Shown: piece by piece, positions 1-10,744 of the stretch | Numbering within the stretch: the first letter of the stretch is position 1 | How the letters are laid out: each line of letters opens with the position of its first letter | NCBI GenBank assembly: GCA_027579435.1 | Contig: JANBPK010000958.1 | Span: 1 to 64,000 of the forward strand | Direction: 5' to 3' | Origin: Candolleomyces eurysporus | Taxonomy: Eukaryota > Basidiomycota > Agaricomycetes > Agaricales > Psathyrellaceae | DNA length: 64,000 nt | The notes under the pieces: generated by a model | Told to the model about the DNA's origin: nothing | Seen by the model: only the letters and a program-made list of their open reading frames with translations | Databases searched by the model: none | Translations under genes and position numbers: made by a program

Positions 1-179
1 TTTATACGATGGCCGTTTCCTGCTAATTCTCTTTGAATTGCGATCTAGTGCGACACAGTAGATTCGCTCCTCGACGCCATACTGNCCGTCTCTACTTTGT
101 TCGTTCCACGGCTTTGTGACTTACCACCTCCTTGTAAGTCCTTTCTCGGATCCTCCTACGACCTGGGAAGACTGATCAA

Positions 180-1065
180 GTCGTCATATCTGGACCTGGT
201 GTGTCACACCGGATTCATGATACGATTGACTCTACCGAACTTCGTCATTAGACTATTGTGACAGTGGTGAGTACGCTCACTTATCCGGCGCTTATGTGGG
301 AACTGAAGCATGGTACGCTTGTTCCCTACCGATCCCGTTGTGCTCAGCCCCTCGCTATCACATTACCATTATCGAGGTACGTCTTATACTCAACGCTATT
401 ATATTTATCTGGTATTTAGATCTAGGATATCACACCAGACCAGCTCAAAACCTTCCTTGTCTTCGTACCACTATCATCCAGGTAAGTGATGTCCTGCATC
501 GATGAGTGGATAATTAACATTGTTTATATATTCGGATCTGGTGTGACACACCAGATCCTTGAACGTGCACCGCCAATCCACCCCGTTCTCATCCCACCAC
601 GACCGAAGGTGAGTCCCGATCGACATAAGCATCTTGCAAACTAAATCGGTTTCTTTCACGAATCCGGTGTGAAACGTTGGATCCGTGACTGTCCAGTGCA
701 AATCTCCCTTGTTTTCATACCAACAGGACCGAAGGTGAGTCCCAATCGACGTAAATGTATTTTAAACTAATCCTGTTTCGTTCACGAATCTGGTGTGTTA
801 CACCAGATCCGTGACCATTCAGCTGAAACCATCTTTATCCTCATACCACACCCCTCGAGGTGAGCGTTCCTCGGTGTCAACTATTTACGAGATAATATTC
901 TTTTGTTCACAAAGATTGTCACTGGCAGAACGTAATTAATTACCTTTGTCTTTGTACCACTTCAACATCGGTGAGTGTTTTCTCTATTTGTGAAACCCTG
1001 TCTCTTATCTGGATCTGGTGTGACACACCAGATTCACTCCACGTAGCCTTTGGTCGATGCGACTC
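180..1065. repeat. Diverged tandem array, ~110-130 bp unit with palindromic core
   Basis: About eight diverged units follow one another. Each tends to carry a T-rich stretch with TTTCxTTCACGAATC, a palindrome related to ATCTGGTGTGNCACACCAGAT, then a pyrimidine-rich stretch ending TACCAC...CGAGGTGAGT. The clearest adjacent pair is about 555-680 and 680-810, both containing GACCGAAGGTGAGTCCC. Unit ends look like 5' splice sites (GTGAGT, GTAAGT, GTACGT) at about 270, 404, 481, 607, 735, 857 and 972. No coding capacity is recognised. Confidence 0.7.
534..558. repeat. Perfect 25-nt palindrome (12-bp arms, central A)
   Basis: GGATCTGGTGTG and CACACCAGATCC are exact inverted repeats around one A. 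Related, less perfect copies lie at 189-215, 661-682, 787-810, 1011-1035 and 1966-1990, and a half copy at 427-443. All known copies fall in the first 2 kb. It could form a hairpin or bind a dimeric protein; neither is shown. Confidence 0.85.
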
Positions 1066-1452
1066 ATCAACCAGATCCGTGCGTTCGTGAAATGTATCCC
1101 GGAGGATCGAGCGATCCGAGATAGCTGGAGGAAGTGGTGCGAGAGGGCAGTAATCGCTAAGGGGGCAGAAAAACCCGTCAACGTGAACCACCTCACTTGG
1201 GTACTTGTGTGCGTGGTATTTTTTAACCACTCNTGTACGTTGCTGATCTCTACTAGCTGGCATGAGCATCATAAGAGTAGGAGCGACAAGAAAGATCACC
1301 TCACGATGCGCGCCTTCAATAAAAATGGCTACGCGAAGTGGACGATGCACGTTTACGACGAAAACGAGAGAAAGATGTGGCCGGGCGGAGGGAATCACGC
1401 AAAGAATGGATTGTACGCTCCGGTGAATATGAGGAACACGAAGGTTCTCTAA
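1057..1452 (+). other. Unrecognised 131-codon ORF containing one N
   Basis: An open frame starts MRLINQIRAF and includes a basic, Trp-containing stretch (RDSWRKWCERAV). It overlaps the last palindromic repeat at its 5' side and has an ambiguous base at 1233. I recognise no domain, signal peptide or family. It could be a chance frame or a relic exon; no splice partners were found. Confidence 0.15.
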
Positions 1453-1994
1453 TTACTCGTAAGTCATCTTATCCTCTGGTAATCCTGCTTCTCACATTTC
1501 GCTAGATCCTGTTTTGTTACTTACTATTTGCCCGCTTACATTGTGCGATAATCTGCGAACCGTATAACAAGTTGATAATTTCTTGGCAAGAGGTACTAGT
1601 TTTCGTTCTCACCTAGTCTACGTGCAGTCTCTAAGCAATTTCTGCAAGGTCAATACTGTAAGACTATCAACTGATAGTTCTTCTATTCAACAAATATCCG
1701 GTGAGCTGCTCTGCTATCTCGGAGCAACCCACTATATTGACTTACAACTCTTTCCGTTTGGAACGCATATCCGTGCGCTCACTCCCTTACTCGGTCACTC
1801 GCTTGGTATGTACACTTGCGTTCGCCGAACGCATTCGGCAAAGCGTGTCGGTCTCCTTAACCCTACGTTCTTATCATACCACATACGACGACAAAGCGTC
1901 ACCGATGCGTTCGACGAATGCATACGGGCGGACAACTTGTCATCGCACATACGACGACCAAGTGCGGGTCTGGTGTTTCACACCAGATCCTAGC
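1453..1994. other. No recognised gene
   Basis: Overlapping short frames exist on both frames of the plus strand but carry no recognisable motif. The segment CATACGACGACxAAGxG occurs twice (about 1885 and 1948), a short internal repeat, followed by a palindrome copy at 1966-1990. Confidence 0.4.
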
Positions 1995-2170
1995 TACCAT
2001 CTATCTCTCTATCTACCTACCTACTACCTACCTACCTGTCTACCCATCTATCTGCCTACCTACCCATATACACCTACCTCCAACCTATGCACCTGCCACA
2101 AACCAACCTACCAACCTATCTACCTCCAACCTACCTATCCACCTACCTACCTACCTACCTATTNCACCTA
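1995..2170 (+). repeat. CTAC/CCTA-rich tetranucleotide microsatellite
   Basis: An imperfect run of CTAC, CTAT and CCTA tetranucleotides extends for about 170 bp, interrupted by CCACAAACCAACC and ending in an N at 2164. Open frames across it encode only Tyr/Pro/Leu/Thr low-complexity peptide and are not credible genes. Confidence 0.9.
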
Positions 2171-2299
2171 GGTTAAAAACCTAGAAAAAACCTACGATCC
2201 AAAATACAAATCTCCCTTAACCCGCCCTCTCCAGTTGCAAGCCGTGAGTATGCGAAGACGCAGGTTGGCCACCCATTTCAATTTGCACAGTTTCGGAGA

Positions 2300-3374
2300 T
2301 ACTCATCTTGCGTAGAGACTATTGCCGTGACGACCCCTGTCCAGTCTCAGTGCCTCGCTGTAAATCTTGCGCAAGACGCCTTACGTACCACTTTTGCTGT
2401 CCACCAAGAATTATGGAAGAAAGATCAGAGAGGACCGTGGACTCCTTCGCGATCTCTAAAAATGGATGCACCTCACTCGAGTATCGCGGCACTGGCGCTT
2501 CGTTGCCCTCACTGAACTGTAGCGTACAATTCGAATTGCGCAGTTCACCTCGTCCTCGCTGTTGTTATTCCAAAGGCATGTACAATGGGCGGCATTCATT
2601 CTCTCGATATTAGGGTCAACGCTCCATCAAATGTGGAGGACGGCAAGCAACACCCAAGTTTCGAGACTTTTCGTATGATGGTAGCGACCGAGTTCACCAC
2701 TCGACTGCGCTCTTTGGAGATTGGTGGAGAGCCAGAGAACCTCCTCCAACACCTCAAAGGTCAGGCAAATCTCCTGGAATCACTTCATATAGACGCAAAA
2801 GTATAAAGCGTATACCCCAGAGACATTTTTCGAGGAGGCACTCCAAGACCTCACCATTTGTGCCTCGGTATCAACGAGAACTGCGCTATTCCTTGGAATA
2901 GTGCTATCTTCCAGAGAAAATGCCCCTCAATGCTGAATTTGTGTCGCCACATTCTCGAATCACGCAATATACTGGTCGCGCTCACCCAGATACGCACATC
3001 TTGGTTCCCTCGGTATAAAACTTACTTCCATGACCATCAACCACGTCGTAAAAGATTACGATGATGTTTTTCACCTTCCAAACAAAGAAATTCTTCATTT
3101 CCCGGTGCTTAAAGAGCTTCTTCTATAGGGCAAATTTTCAACCATCGCCTCCATTCTTCGGTTCATGCGTATTCCAGCCACGGCGAGAATCTATGATACG
3201 ATCGGCGTCGTTTGCAACGGTACTAAGACCCAAAACAACTTCAGAGTCATTTGTCTATACGACGGTCTCAAAAAGGCGAGATCCTTTGTGCCAATGGAGC
3301 TCACGCACCTCCCGCTCATTTCGAAGAACGAGGGTGAAAAACGCGAAATCGCACCAAACATGATAAGAGGATGA
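2300..3374 (+). pseudogene. Decayed F-box/leucine-rich-repeat type gene
   Basis: Segments in changing plus-strand frames resemble the LRR half of Agaricomycete F-box proteins. At 2585-2806 the frame reads ...RLRSLEIGGEPENLL..., then LLESLHIDA and a stop. At about 2825-2910 a GGTPR..LCLGINENCAIPW-like stretch appears, and at 3120-3190 GKFSTIASILRFMRIPA. These are typical of the repeated 'LLESL...GGTPRL' segments in that family (recalled similarity, not a search). No intact F-box motif is visible upstream, and stops and frame changes separate the pieces. I infer a pseudogene; a gene with many unmodelled introns is less likely. Confidence 0.45.
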
Positions 3375-3429
3375 ACGTAGTAGAACCAGAACGCCGAAAC
3401 ACATGAATTCTTTACCGACAGACCTCGCA

Positions 3430-3760
3430 CACCTGATTCCAGTATCACGCAGCTTGCACTTGCAATGCCACATTGAATGTGGCACCTCCATCGCAGTTCT
3501 GGGATATGTTTGATCGACCGCCGGATGCACGGATGGGTGTGTAGTAAAGATGTGTATCTCGGGATTTGTGGTCTTCGTCGCTCATTGATGGCTGCGGAGC
3601 ACACTGCAAAGATGTACGCAGGAACCCCGATCAGAAGGAGATAGAACTGCGCTTTGCGGACAAGCATTAACCATATTGGGATTGCACCTAGGAGTCTTCT
3701 GAAATCGTTGGTTGGTAATTGGAGCTCGGGCGCTCTTTCAACTGCCTCTCGACAGAACAT
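3430..3760. repeat. Left copy of a diverged ~300-bp direct repeat flanking the UPO gene
   Basis: This segment shares extended similarity, in the same orientation, with 6850-7125. Shared blocks include GCCGGATGCACGGATGGGTG, GTGTGGCnCnTCC, TCTCGGGnTTTnTGGTCTTC and CAGAAGGAGATAG, in the same order. On the minus strand both copies have a hydrophobic stretch (FYLLLIGVPAYIFAVCSA here), so they may derive from an old membrane-protein gene. No complete gene is recognised. Confidence 0.75.
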
Positions 3761-3780
3761 TCTGATCGGGGCGATCCCAA

Positions 3781-4211
3781 TGCGCTGAAATTAGACAGAG
3801 AAATCCCGGTACCTTTCATCGGATCTCAGGTCTGCTGTCAAGTCTCGTAACGTGCAAAAAGCATAGACATGCCTACCCACAATACAGCTTGTTTGACAAG
3901 CTACATATTGAGCTTACCGCTACTATACAAGGTTGAGCACCTCTAGACAGAGTTGAAGCAAATACTAAAGAGGTTTTCGATTCGTATTCAGGTTTCCTGC
4001 GGAAGCGAATCTCGACACCAATACGCGGGGTAGACACAGACACTGCCCGAAATCAGGTCCGATGGAGACCTGCCTTCATTTACCGCACGCCTGGCGTACG
4101 GTGTTACATCTTGCCCTGGTCGTTGATGTCACTTCCCGATGCGTTTCGGAAGGACGGATGAACGGGAATACCCCATATACGTTCATTTGAAAGGGCACAA
4201 TAGAAAAATTG
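3781..4211. promoter_or_regulatory. Upstream region of the peroxygenase gene
   Basis: No coding frame is convincing here. The only promoter-like signal I can support is a TATA box close to the gene (listed separately). Nothing else specific is recognised. Confidence 0.35.
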
Positions 4212-4217
4212 TATAAA
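4212..4217 (+). promoter_or_regulatory. TATA box of the peroxygenase gene
   Basis: TATAAA lies 45 bp upstream of the chosen ATG. It also argues against an in-frame upstream start near 4209, because that codon would lie inside the TATA element. Confidence 0.6.
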
Positions 4218-4262
4218 GGCAAGTTATGTATAGGCACGAATCCCAAACCGCAAACGCTCAAG

Positions 4263-5633
4263 ATGATCTCTCGACCATTCTTTCTTCTTACCACACTCCT
4301 TTTCTTACTTTCTCATTCTCTCGCGTTCCCCAACTATGGGGATGTTCTGAAGCGCCAAGAAGTTGAAGGCGCTAGTTCTCGTACAGGCGGACGATTCCGC
4401 CCAGTCAATCCGCCTTCACCACCTAGACCACCCAGGTTCACAGGCGCCAAGCTGGTCCACGATCGTGCTCATCCCTGGAAGCCACTCAGAGACGGTGATG
4501 TGCGAGGACCGTGCCCAGGAATGAATACCCTTGCATCCCATGGTGTCGGTACCAGCGAATCTATTGGATACCTTGGTCGCTAACTTGTCTAAATTTCTCT
4601 AGTACATCTCTCGCGACGGTGTTGCCTCTCCATCCGAGATGGTCACTGCCGTCCAGGAGGGTGAGTGTCTTTCCCCTAGGCCGGAGAACGGTGCAGCCAA
4701 CTCATTTGTGGATCCTTAGGATTCAACATGGAAAACAAGTTTGCGATATTTGTGACTTACCTCAACCACCTAATGAACGGGAATCTCGTTACCGACTTAC
4801 TCAGCATCGGTGGCAAGACGAGCAAGACAGGCCCTGACCCTCCCGCTCCTGCTCATGCTGGTGGTCTCAGCGTCCACGGAACATTCGAAGGTAAGTGTAC
4901 AAGTGTATTACAAGGCTAAAAATATTCACGCCATGGTCAGGGGACGCTGGGATGACTCGAGGAGACGCTTTCTTCGGCGACAACCATAGCTTCAACCAGA
5001 CCTTGTTTGATAAGGTAAGACTAACGTGACCGCTGTTCAAACCTGAGCGCCAATTGACCTTTGTTTTCTACGGATCAGTTCGTTGACTTTAGCAACCGCT
5101 TTGGAGATGGCTTCTACAACCTGACGGTTGCTGGAGAATTGCGCTTCCAGCGTCTACAAGATTCGATCGCCACCAACCCGCAGTTCTCGTTCAAGAATGT
5201 TCGTTACTTTACGGCTTACGGAGAGTCTGTCTTCCTTATCAACTTCTTCGTCGACGGAAGGAAGACAGACAAGAAGCTCGACATGAACTCGGCAAGGTCG
5301 TTCTTCAAAGATATGAAATTCCCGCCTAACTTCTTTAGGTCTCCTATGCCGATGAGCACCGAGGGCTTGGACGACATCTTCCTGATGCACCCGTTCCTTC
5401 CTGGTGGAAACGTGGATGGGAAGGTCAATAACTTTGTCGTTGATCCGACCTCTGCAACCTTCGAGACAGATTGTGTGCTATATGAGGATATCTTGAATAC
5501 TGTGAAGGGCCTGTATCCCAACCCGACAGGAGTGTTGAGGCGGAATCTGATTAAGAATCTGCGTTTTTTCTACGATGGTTTCTCCGGTGTCTTTGACGGA
5601 TGCGCTGAGCAGTTCCCATACGGACAACAGTAG
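4263..5633 (+). CDS. Secreted long-type (group II) unspecific peroxygenase, heme-thiolate
   Basis: Five exons: 4263-4544, 4603-4660, 4720-4890, 4941-5014, 5079-5633, giving 379 aa. Residues 1-21 form a signal peptide (hydrophobic LLTTLLFLLSHSLA), followed by a dibasic LKR at 29-31 that could mark a propeptide. The heme-thiolate motif PCP is at 83-85 (axial Cys84), EGD at 170-172 (Mg site), and the catalytic Arg237/Glu244 pair shows the seven-residue spacing of long UPOs. Cys327 and Cys370 could form the C-terminal disulfide typical of long UPOs. Family enzymes use H2O2 to oxyfunctionalise organic substrates outside the cell. Intron 1 contains GCTAAC, a good branch point; its 5' site GTCGGT is weak but is required by frame. 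All key residues are present, so it is probably functional. Confidence 0.93.
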
Positions 5634-6663
5634 ACCAGAGATGTGTACTAGACTTCCCTCTTCGATCTTTTCTGTGTATCCCATCGTATCAAGTACTTTT
5701 CGAGTTTAGTATTTCTTAGAACTCGGGACATTGATAATAATGTTATTATTTATTTCGTTCGTGTTGGCTCTAGTTGAGTTACCGAGTGTAGCGCCCTGCC
5801 AGGGAAGATTCGATCGCGTTAGTTCAGCCTACGAGCTGATAGAAATATCAATTAACGAGATCCAGCATCAACATCGAATAGGGCCGTTATCTAGCAAGTG
5901 TCACCTATCGAACTTCGTTGAGCCATCACCGTTATATTCTCTACTTCCAGATGGACAGTTGAGCGCTATTTCTGATTTGGAACAATACAGTCTTGGCTAT
6001 CGCTTTTCAATTCCCTGGGTATCGTGTCATGAAAGGGTTTCGGTCCTGTGGCTGCGCTCTGTGGATTGGATACGTCTAAGAGCTCAACAGGAAGGATGGT
6101 TGGGAGAGGTTGTGGGTTTGTCATGTACGTCGTACAACGTCCGTTACAGTCCACAAGGTTCTCTCATCGACAATTTCACGCATTGACCTCCGTAGCTGCG
6201 ATTGATGCTTGAAGGATCCGGTCAGTTGCAACCTCTACCCAGAGTGATCAGACAACTTGAACTTTCCTCAGTTGAGAGAAACATTATAGGTGACGAAATT
6301 TTCTAGTGAATTTAAACGGATGAATCGAAGAAAAGCGCGAAGTCTGCGAATAGTGCGCAAAGCGTCAGCGCCAAGGTACGAGATACGTCAAAAGACTATC
6401 ACTCAAGGCCTGCAAAGCCAATCTAAACTAAGGGTTCGATTATCGGTCGTCTTTGTCATCACTAGCCGTCCATCTGTCCCTTGAGCTTCATTTGTCCTAT
6501 CTGACCTTGTCGCCGCATGATTTCCGTTCTGTGAAGATAATAAAATGTACCACCTTCTCGCCAGCGCCAATCGCTAACTTTCCACTTTCCAAGTTCGTCA
6601 CACTCACCTCGACCCCTCCTGTCCTCGATCCTGTGAACCCGAGAAACTACGGTCTCAAGGTCG
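5634..6663. other. Downstream of UPO; no recognised gene
   Basis: The region holds the probable UPO 3' UTR and intergenic DNA. Open frames at 5731-6186 (151 codons) and 6453-6719 (88 codons) have no recognised motif and no splice support, so I treat them as chance frames. Confidence 0.4.
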
Positions 6664-6781
6664 TGTTGATTGCAGCCTTCAAACTCATTGACGCCAGCTA
6701 CGATGCATGTAACTATTGATGTTGTTGATTGCAGCCTTCAAACTCATTGACGCCAGCTACGATGCATGTAACTATTGATGT
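6664..6781 (+). repeat. Perfect 59-bp tandem duplication (two copies)
   Basis: The units 6664-6722 and 6723-6781 are identical, both starting TGTTGATTGCAGCCTTC and ending GTAACTATTGATGT. The absence of any difference suggests a recent event or an assembly artefact. Confidence 0.95.
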
Positions 6782-6849
6782 TGACACTCAAGTTGAATGA
6801 AATGAGAATGCAGTCGGGCGATGAGCTTGACGGACCTCGGACGCTGAAT

Positions 6850-7125
6850 TCTGGCAGCTTGCGCTTGCAATGTGGCGCTTCCCTTGCAGTTCAGGGAAAT
6901 CTTTGATTGACAGCCGGATGCACGGATGGGTGGGTGGTAAAAGTACGTATCTCGGGGTTTATGGTCTTCGTCGGTCATTGATGGTTGTGGAGCACACGCA
7001 CATATGTATGGAAGAACCGTCAGAAGGAGATAGTACTGGGATCGCATCCCGGCATGAACCTCTGCTTCCTTGGAGTCTGATGAAATCGTCGGTTGGTGAT
7101 TGGGCCTCGGGTGCTATATGTGGTC
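6850..7125. repeat. Right copy of the ~300-bp direct repeat flanking the UPO gene
   Basis: It matches 3430-3760 in order and orientation. The 3' ends also align: GGAGTCTnnTGAAATCGTnGGTTGGTnATTGG is recognisable in both. The minus-strand peptide YYLLLTVLPYICACA parallels the hydrophobic stretch of the left copy. The pair encloses about 3 kb with the intact UPO gene. Confidence 0.75.
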
Positions 7126-7389
7126 GGTGCTTTGTGCTGGTAGCAGACCTGACAGGCTTACTGCTATGGGATTTCCGCGATCAAAGAGAGCTGGTCGGAC
7201 AAGCTGTGTCTTTGGATAATGCTGCTGTACAAGAGTTTTAGGGTAGTAGAGGATGTGGGTTGTCAGTGTACGCTATTCCCCATAATGTTGACTTCATCCG
7301 ACAGGTCCCACCAACGTTCAACTTCTCTCGCGACTGGCGTCACGTTCACTACGAGATGGGCAAAAGCAGCTTACCTCAACGACTCTGTC

Positions 7390-9541
7390 ATCCCGCCTCC
7401 CGTTAACAGTTTCCTTCAACTCTAAAATCTCTCCTCTCGCGTCGACGGTAATCTTTGTTGTCAACTCACCACCAGCGACAGCCTTGGGGCAATCGATCGC
7501 ACTTGGTTCGTCAAGCTCATAGTCATTAGATTGACAGTTTGTCAAAACCTACACGGGGTAAACATTGAATCGGACCGAGAGAGGAAGAGATAAGCTCACC
7601 TTCCGCATCCCTTGCACACCGTGGCCTGCCCCCCCAAGTATACCCTCTGTACCAACCTCCAAACTCACTCTCTTTATCTGGCTCGCAAGCGTCTTGGGTT
7701 GAGCGACCATCGAGCTGATGGTCATTTTGAGGTCGAGCATTTCGCTTATTGTTCCATGTCAGTGGGTGACGATTGAGCCGGAGGAAAGGGATGACGTACC
7801 TTGAGTACCCGACCTTGACAAACTCTGCCAAATCACTTTGGCCTGCCCTCCCAAGATATCCTGGGTTACGACTTCGAGGGCGACCCGAGTGTCACTCTCG
7901 AACACGCTGAGTTGGTCCACCATCGGGTTGACGGTGCCTGTCATCGAGCACCATTGTCAGTACGACGAGAAAGGCGGAGGGCTGAAGGAGAATATGACGA
8001 AAGAGACACTCACCCTTTAGCGTACGCGTCTCACCCTCGACCGGTCGTAATCTTCTGGGTCAAGTCTCTCCGAGCGACGGCGGTCGTAACCATCGCAATA
8101 CTACTGTGTAATTGGTCTGTAAGCGACGAGCGCATTCTATATACCTGTCAAACGAGGTTAGTTTCATCTTTTCGTTTGACGATAAGCGAGAGGAGTTAGT
8201 CCTTTCGACGGTGAGTAGAAGGTGGTGGAGGTGGGCAAAGGAAGAAAGAAGCGAAATGAAAAGATTGTACCAAGACCCTTTGACATCCGTTACATGCGCT
8301 TGAGTTTCTAGTTTTCCTTGACTTCCGACTTCAAGCTTCAAGTATTACCCATGTTACTTCTGCGATGAGGGCCCGCAATCTGCGAGGGTGAGTTAGCCAC
8401 TCGTTCGCAATTCAAGATGGAGACAAAGCGGGCACGGAAGAATATCAATCGAGCGGAAACAGAAAAGGCCAAGTGCGAAAGGGGGAAGGAATAAAGGAAA
8501 CTCGAAATACACTCACCGAACCACCATTCTGTTGACCGTATTCTTCAAATCCAGATTCTCGCCTCCAGCATCGACCTCAATCTGCTTCGACACACCTCCA
8601 AGAGCGACGGCTTTCGTAACTTTTGCGCCAGATCGGACCTGTGATCGCCGTTAGGCATGCATACGATGTCGAAGAAACGACACGCACCTAATTAGTCAAA
8701 TTGGTAGCCCACTTGTTCACAACAACCGTAGGTTCCCTCCCCTCGACACCAAGCAAGAGCGATTGTTCACCAAGCTTTCCTTCAGTTCCGACCTCCTGAC
8801 TCACTCTCGTAGCCTCCTTCGCGAACTGACCTAGCTGGTCGACACTCCGTTGATGACGTCTTTGAGTTGAACCATGACATTTTGCATGGGTACAATGATT
8901 TTCTGCGACAAGACTCCGCGGAGGACGGCGTTACACACTCGGGCGACATCCTGGACCTGGAGTTTGGGGAGCTCGAGTCCTTCTGTCGCACCGAGCGCGG
9001 ACGATTCGGAGGGGAGAGGGTCGGATGCAGCAGAGGTAGAGAAACTAGCAGGCGACGGGCCAAGTAAAGCGGGAGATTTGAAGCAGGTTGAGACCCACGG
9101 GCTAAACCATGCCTCATTGTTTGACCAATGACGACACCAGAGGATTTGAGGGTGGAGAAGATGAAGAGGGAGAGGTAAAAACCCAAGGCTGACCTCCAAT
9201 GAACTCGACCTCGTCCCGCCCAGCTCTCGAAATTTGCCACCCTCTTGATGGTTGTATAGTCCGAAAGCACCTGAAACAGGAATTCGCGTCTTGCTAGGCC
9301 TCAACGATGAAGAAGATTGGAAGGTCGTCGAGAAAGAAGAGGGAACGTTGAGATGCGACGCAACAGAAATCATGTCAGCCCTCCGGCGCACGAGCCAGGT
9401 GGGCTTCCTTCCCCTTCTTTCGCCCTTGACTTTGCACTGGGAGCGGGTTATGAACGCGACTGTGGCAAGAGAAGGGAGCGTCATCGAAATGAATCCGTTC
9501 GAGGGTGCCCTGCCGGAATGCCGAGTTCTATTCTCCCACAC
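7390..9541 (-). pseudogene. Nik1-type (group III) hybrid histidine kinase, HAMP-repeat half only
   Basis: Minus-strand segments, in order, match the N-terminal HAMP array of fungal group III osmosensing kinases. At 8841-8970: [16 protein letters not shown]. At 8688-8845: [20 protein letters not shown]. At 8516-8636: [10 protein letters not shown] and [12 protein letters not shown]. At 8268-8376: LEVGSQGKLETQAHV. At 8012-8152: SLTDQ and AVARRDLTQKI. At 7800-7943: TVNPMVDQLSVFE and DILGGQAKV. At 7549-7760: VSLEVGTEGILGG. At 7410-7545: VDARGEILELKETVNG. Pieces are separated by GT-AG introns, so this is a genomic copy, not a retrocopy. Lesions seen: a 1-nt loss near 8858, a TAG at 8688-8690 where Gln is expected, a 7-nt duplication CTTCAAGCTTCAAG at about 8329-8342, and a frameshift near 8045. 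No histidine kinase, ATPase or receiver domain follows. I infer a truncated pseudogene. Confidence 0.85.
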
Positions 9542-10744
9542 TCTCGAAAATTTCGCAACCGTCCTTATTGAAACTATTTATGCCTTTCTGCTGGAGGCTG
9601 GAGCTATGCCATGCCTATCTCCCCATTCCTAAAAGAATATTTTACCACTGGTTCTATTTTTTCTCCAATAGAGACTGCGTAATTGAGCGTGCAGCAAAAT
9701 CGCACTGTCGTTCAATCTAAACCTTTCGTCCGCTACCAACGGAATCATGAGCTTTCAGCGATAGCCATGGTCTTCCTTACTCACTCAGAAGATACAGCAA
9801 GGCATCTCCGATCAGTTTGGGGCTAATAAGCTAGACGCAGAGTCAAAGTTGCTCAAGGAACTGCAGCTATGTCACACAAGCTGAGAAGCACCCGGCCAGG
9901 CTTCATTTTGCCGCGGAAGTCTCCGTATATTTGGGGATGAGTGCACGGCAGGAAGAATCGTTGCTGGGGTCAGATATCCTTCGCTCCATGACCATGAAAA
10001 ATAGTAAAATCTATTTGATTGAAACCATTGACGGACGCCACAATTTTTGGGCAACAGAACTGAATGAAGGCATGCGCACTGCGTGCAATAATTAGTGCGT
10101 TGGTAGCTGGTGAGGTATCCATCGAGATATTCCCTTTTCAAGATTATTGGTTTTGTCTTGTCTCGACAAATACCGAGTGGTTTTGCACGCCGCTCGGTGT
10201 GCTTCGAATACCTCTTCCTCCACTGATTTCGATGCGCCGGGAATCATAGGCGAATAACTCACCATGGGTTCACAGCCACCACGCCTTCTCTTCTCTCGAC
10301 CATCACCATCCTGGCGGTGGGAACGACGGATAACACAGTCGCCAACGACGCCGACTGGAGGCCTCGACCGCAGCCTGCTGCATCACTTCCCCCAACCATT
10401 CGATCGTCTGCACCGAACTCCAAAATTAGAAACGCTGCCAGCTGGCAGCTGCGACGTCACGGCCCATCGTGCCCTGGCGCCAAACATGTTCACTTGAACT
10501 GCCGGTGCCAATTGCTTGAGCGGTTTGAGTCCTTTTTGCGAGGCTTGTCCAGCGAATAGACCATTCCGCTCTAATTTGGCGCTGGTGTTTCCTTGTGGCG
10601 GCGCCGAAGGCGTCTAACCCCTCTACCACCTACCACAGTGATCTGAGGGTGCATTAAACCCCTTCTCTCAGAGGCAACTTGCACCACATACCGCCTCTAA
10701 TCTCTGCTCAGAAGATTCCCCACTTCACTACTTCACGTCTCGAT
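9542..10744. other. No recognised gene
   Basis: Short frames such as 10264-10497 and 10426-10629 have no recognisable domain or splice support. I see no RNA gene or clear repeat here. Confidence 0.4.

Noticed and set aside
180..1990. Regular palindromic repeats suggesting a CRISPR-like array
   Set aside because: Eukaryotic context, spacing of 100-900 bp, and the 'spacers' are themselves repeated; no Cas genes.
4209..4262. In-frame upstream extension of the UPO protein
   Set aside because: It begins with a non-ATG codon inside the TATA box and would hide the signal peptide.
5731..6186. 151-codon frame starting with a hydrophobic stretch downstream of UPO
   Set aside because: No recognisable domain, starts inside the probable UPO 3' UTR; the hydrophobic start alone is not enough.
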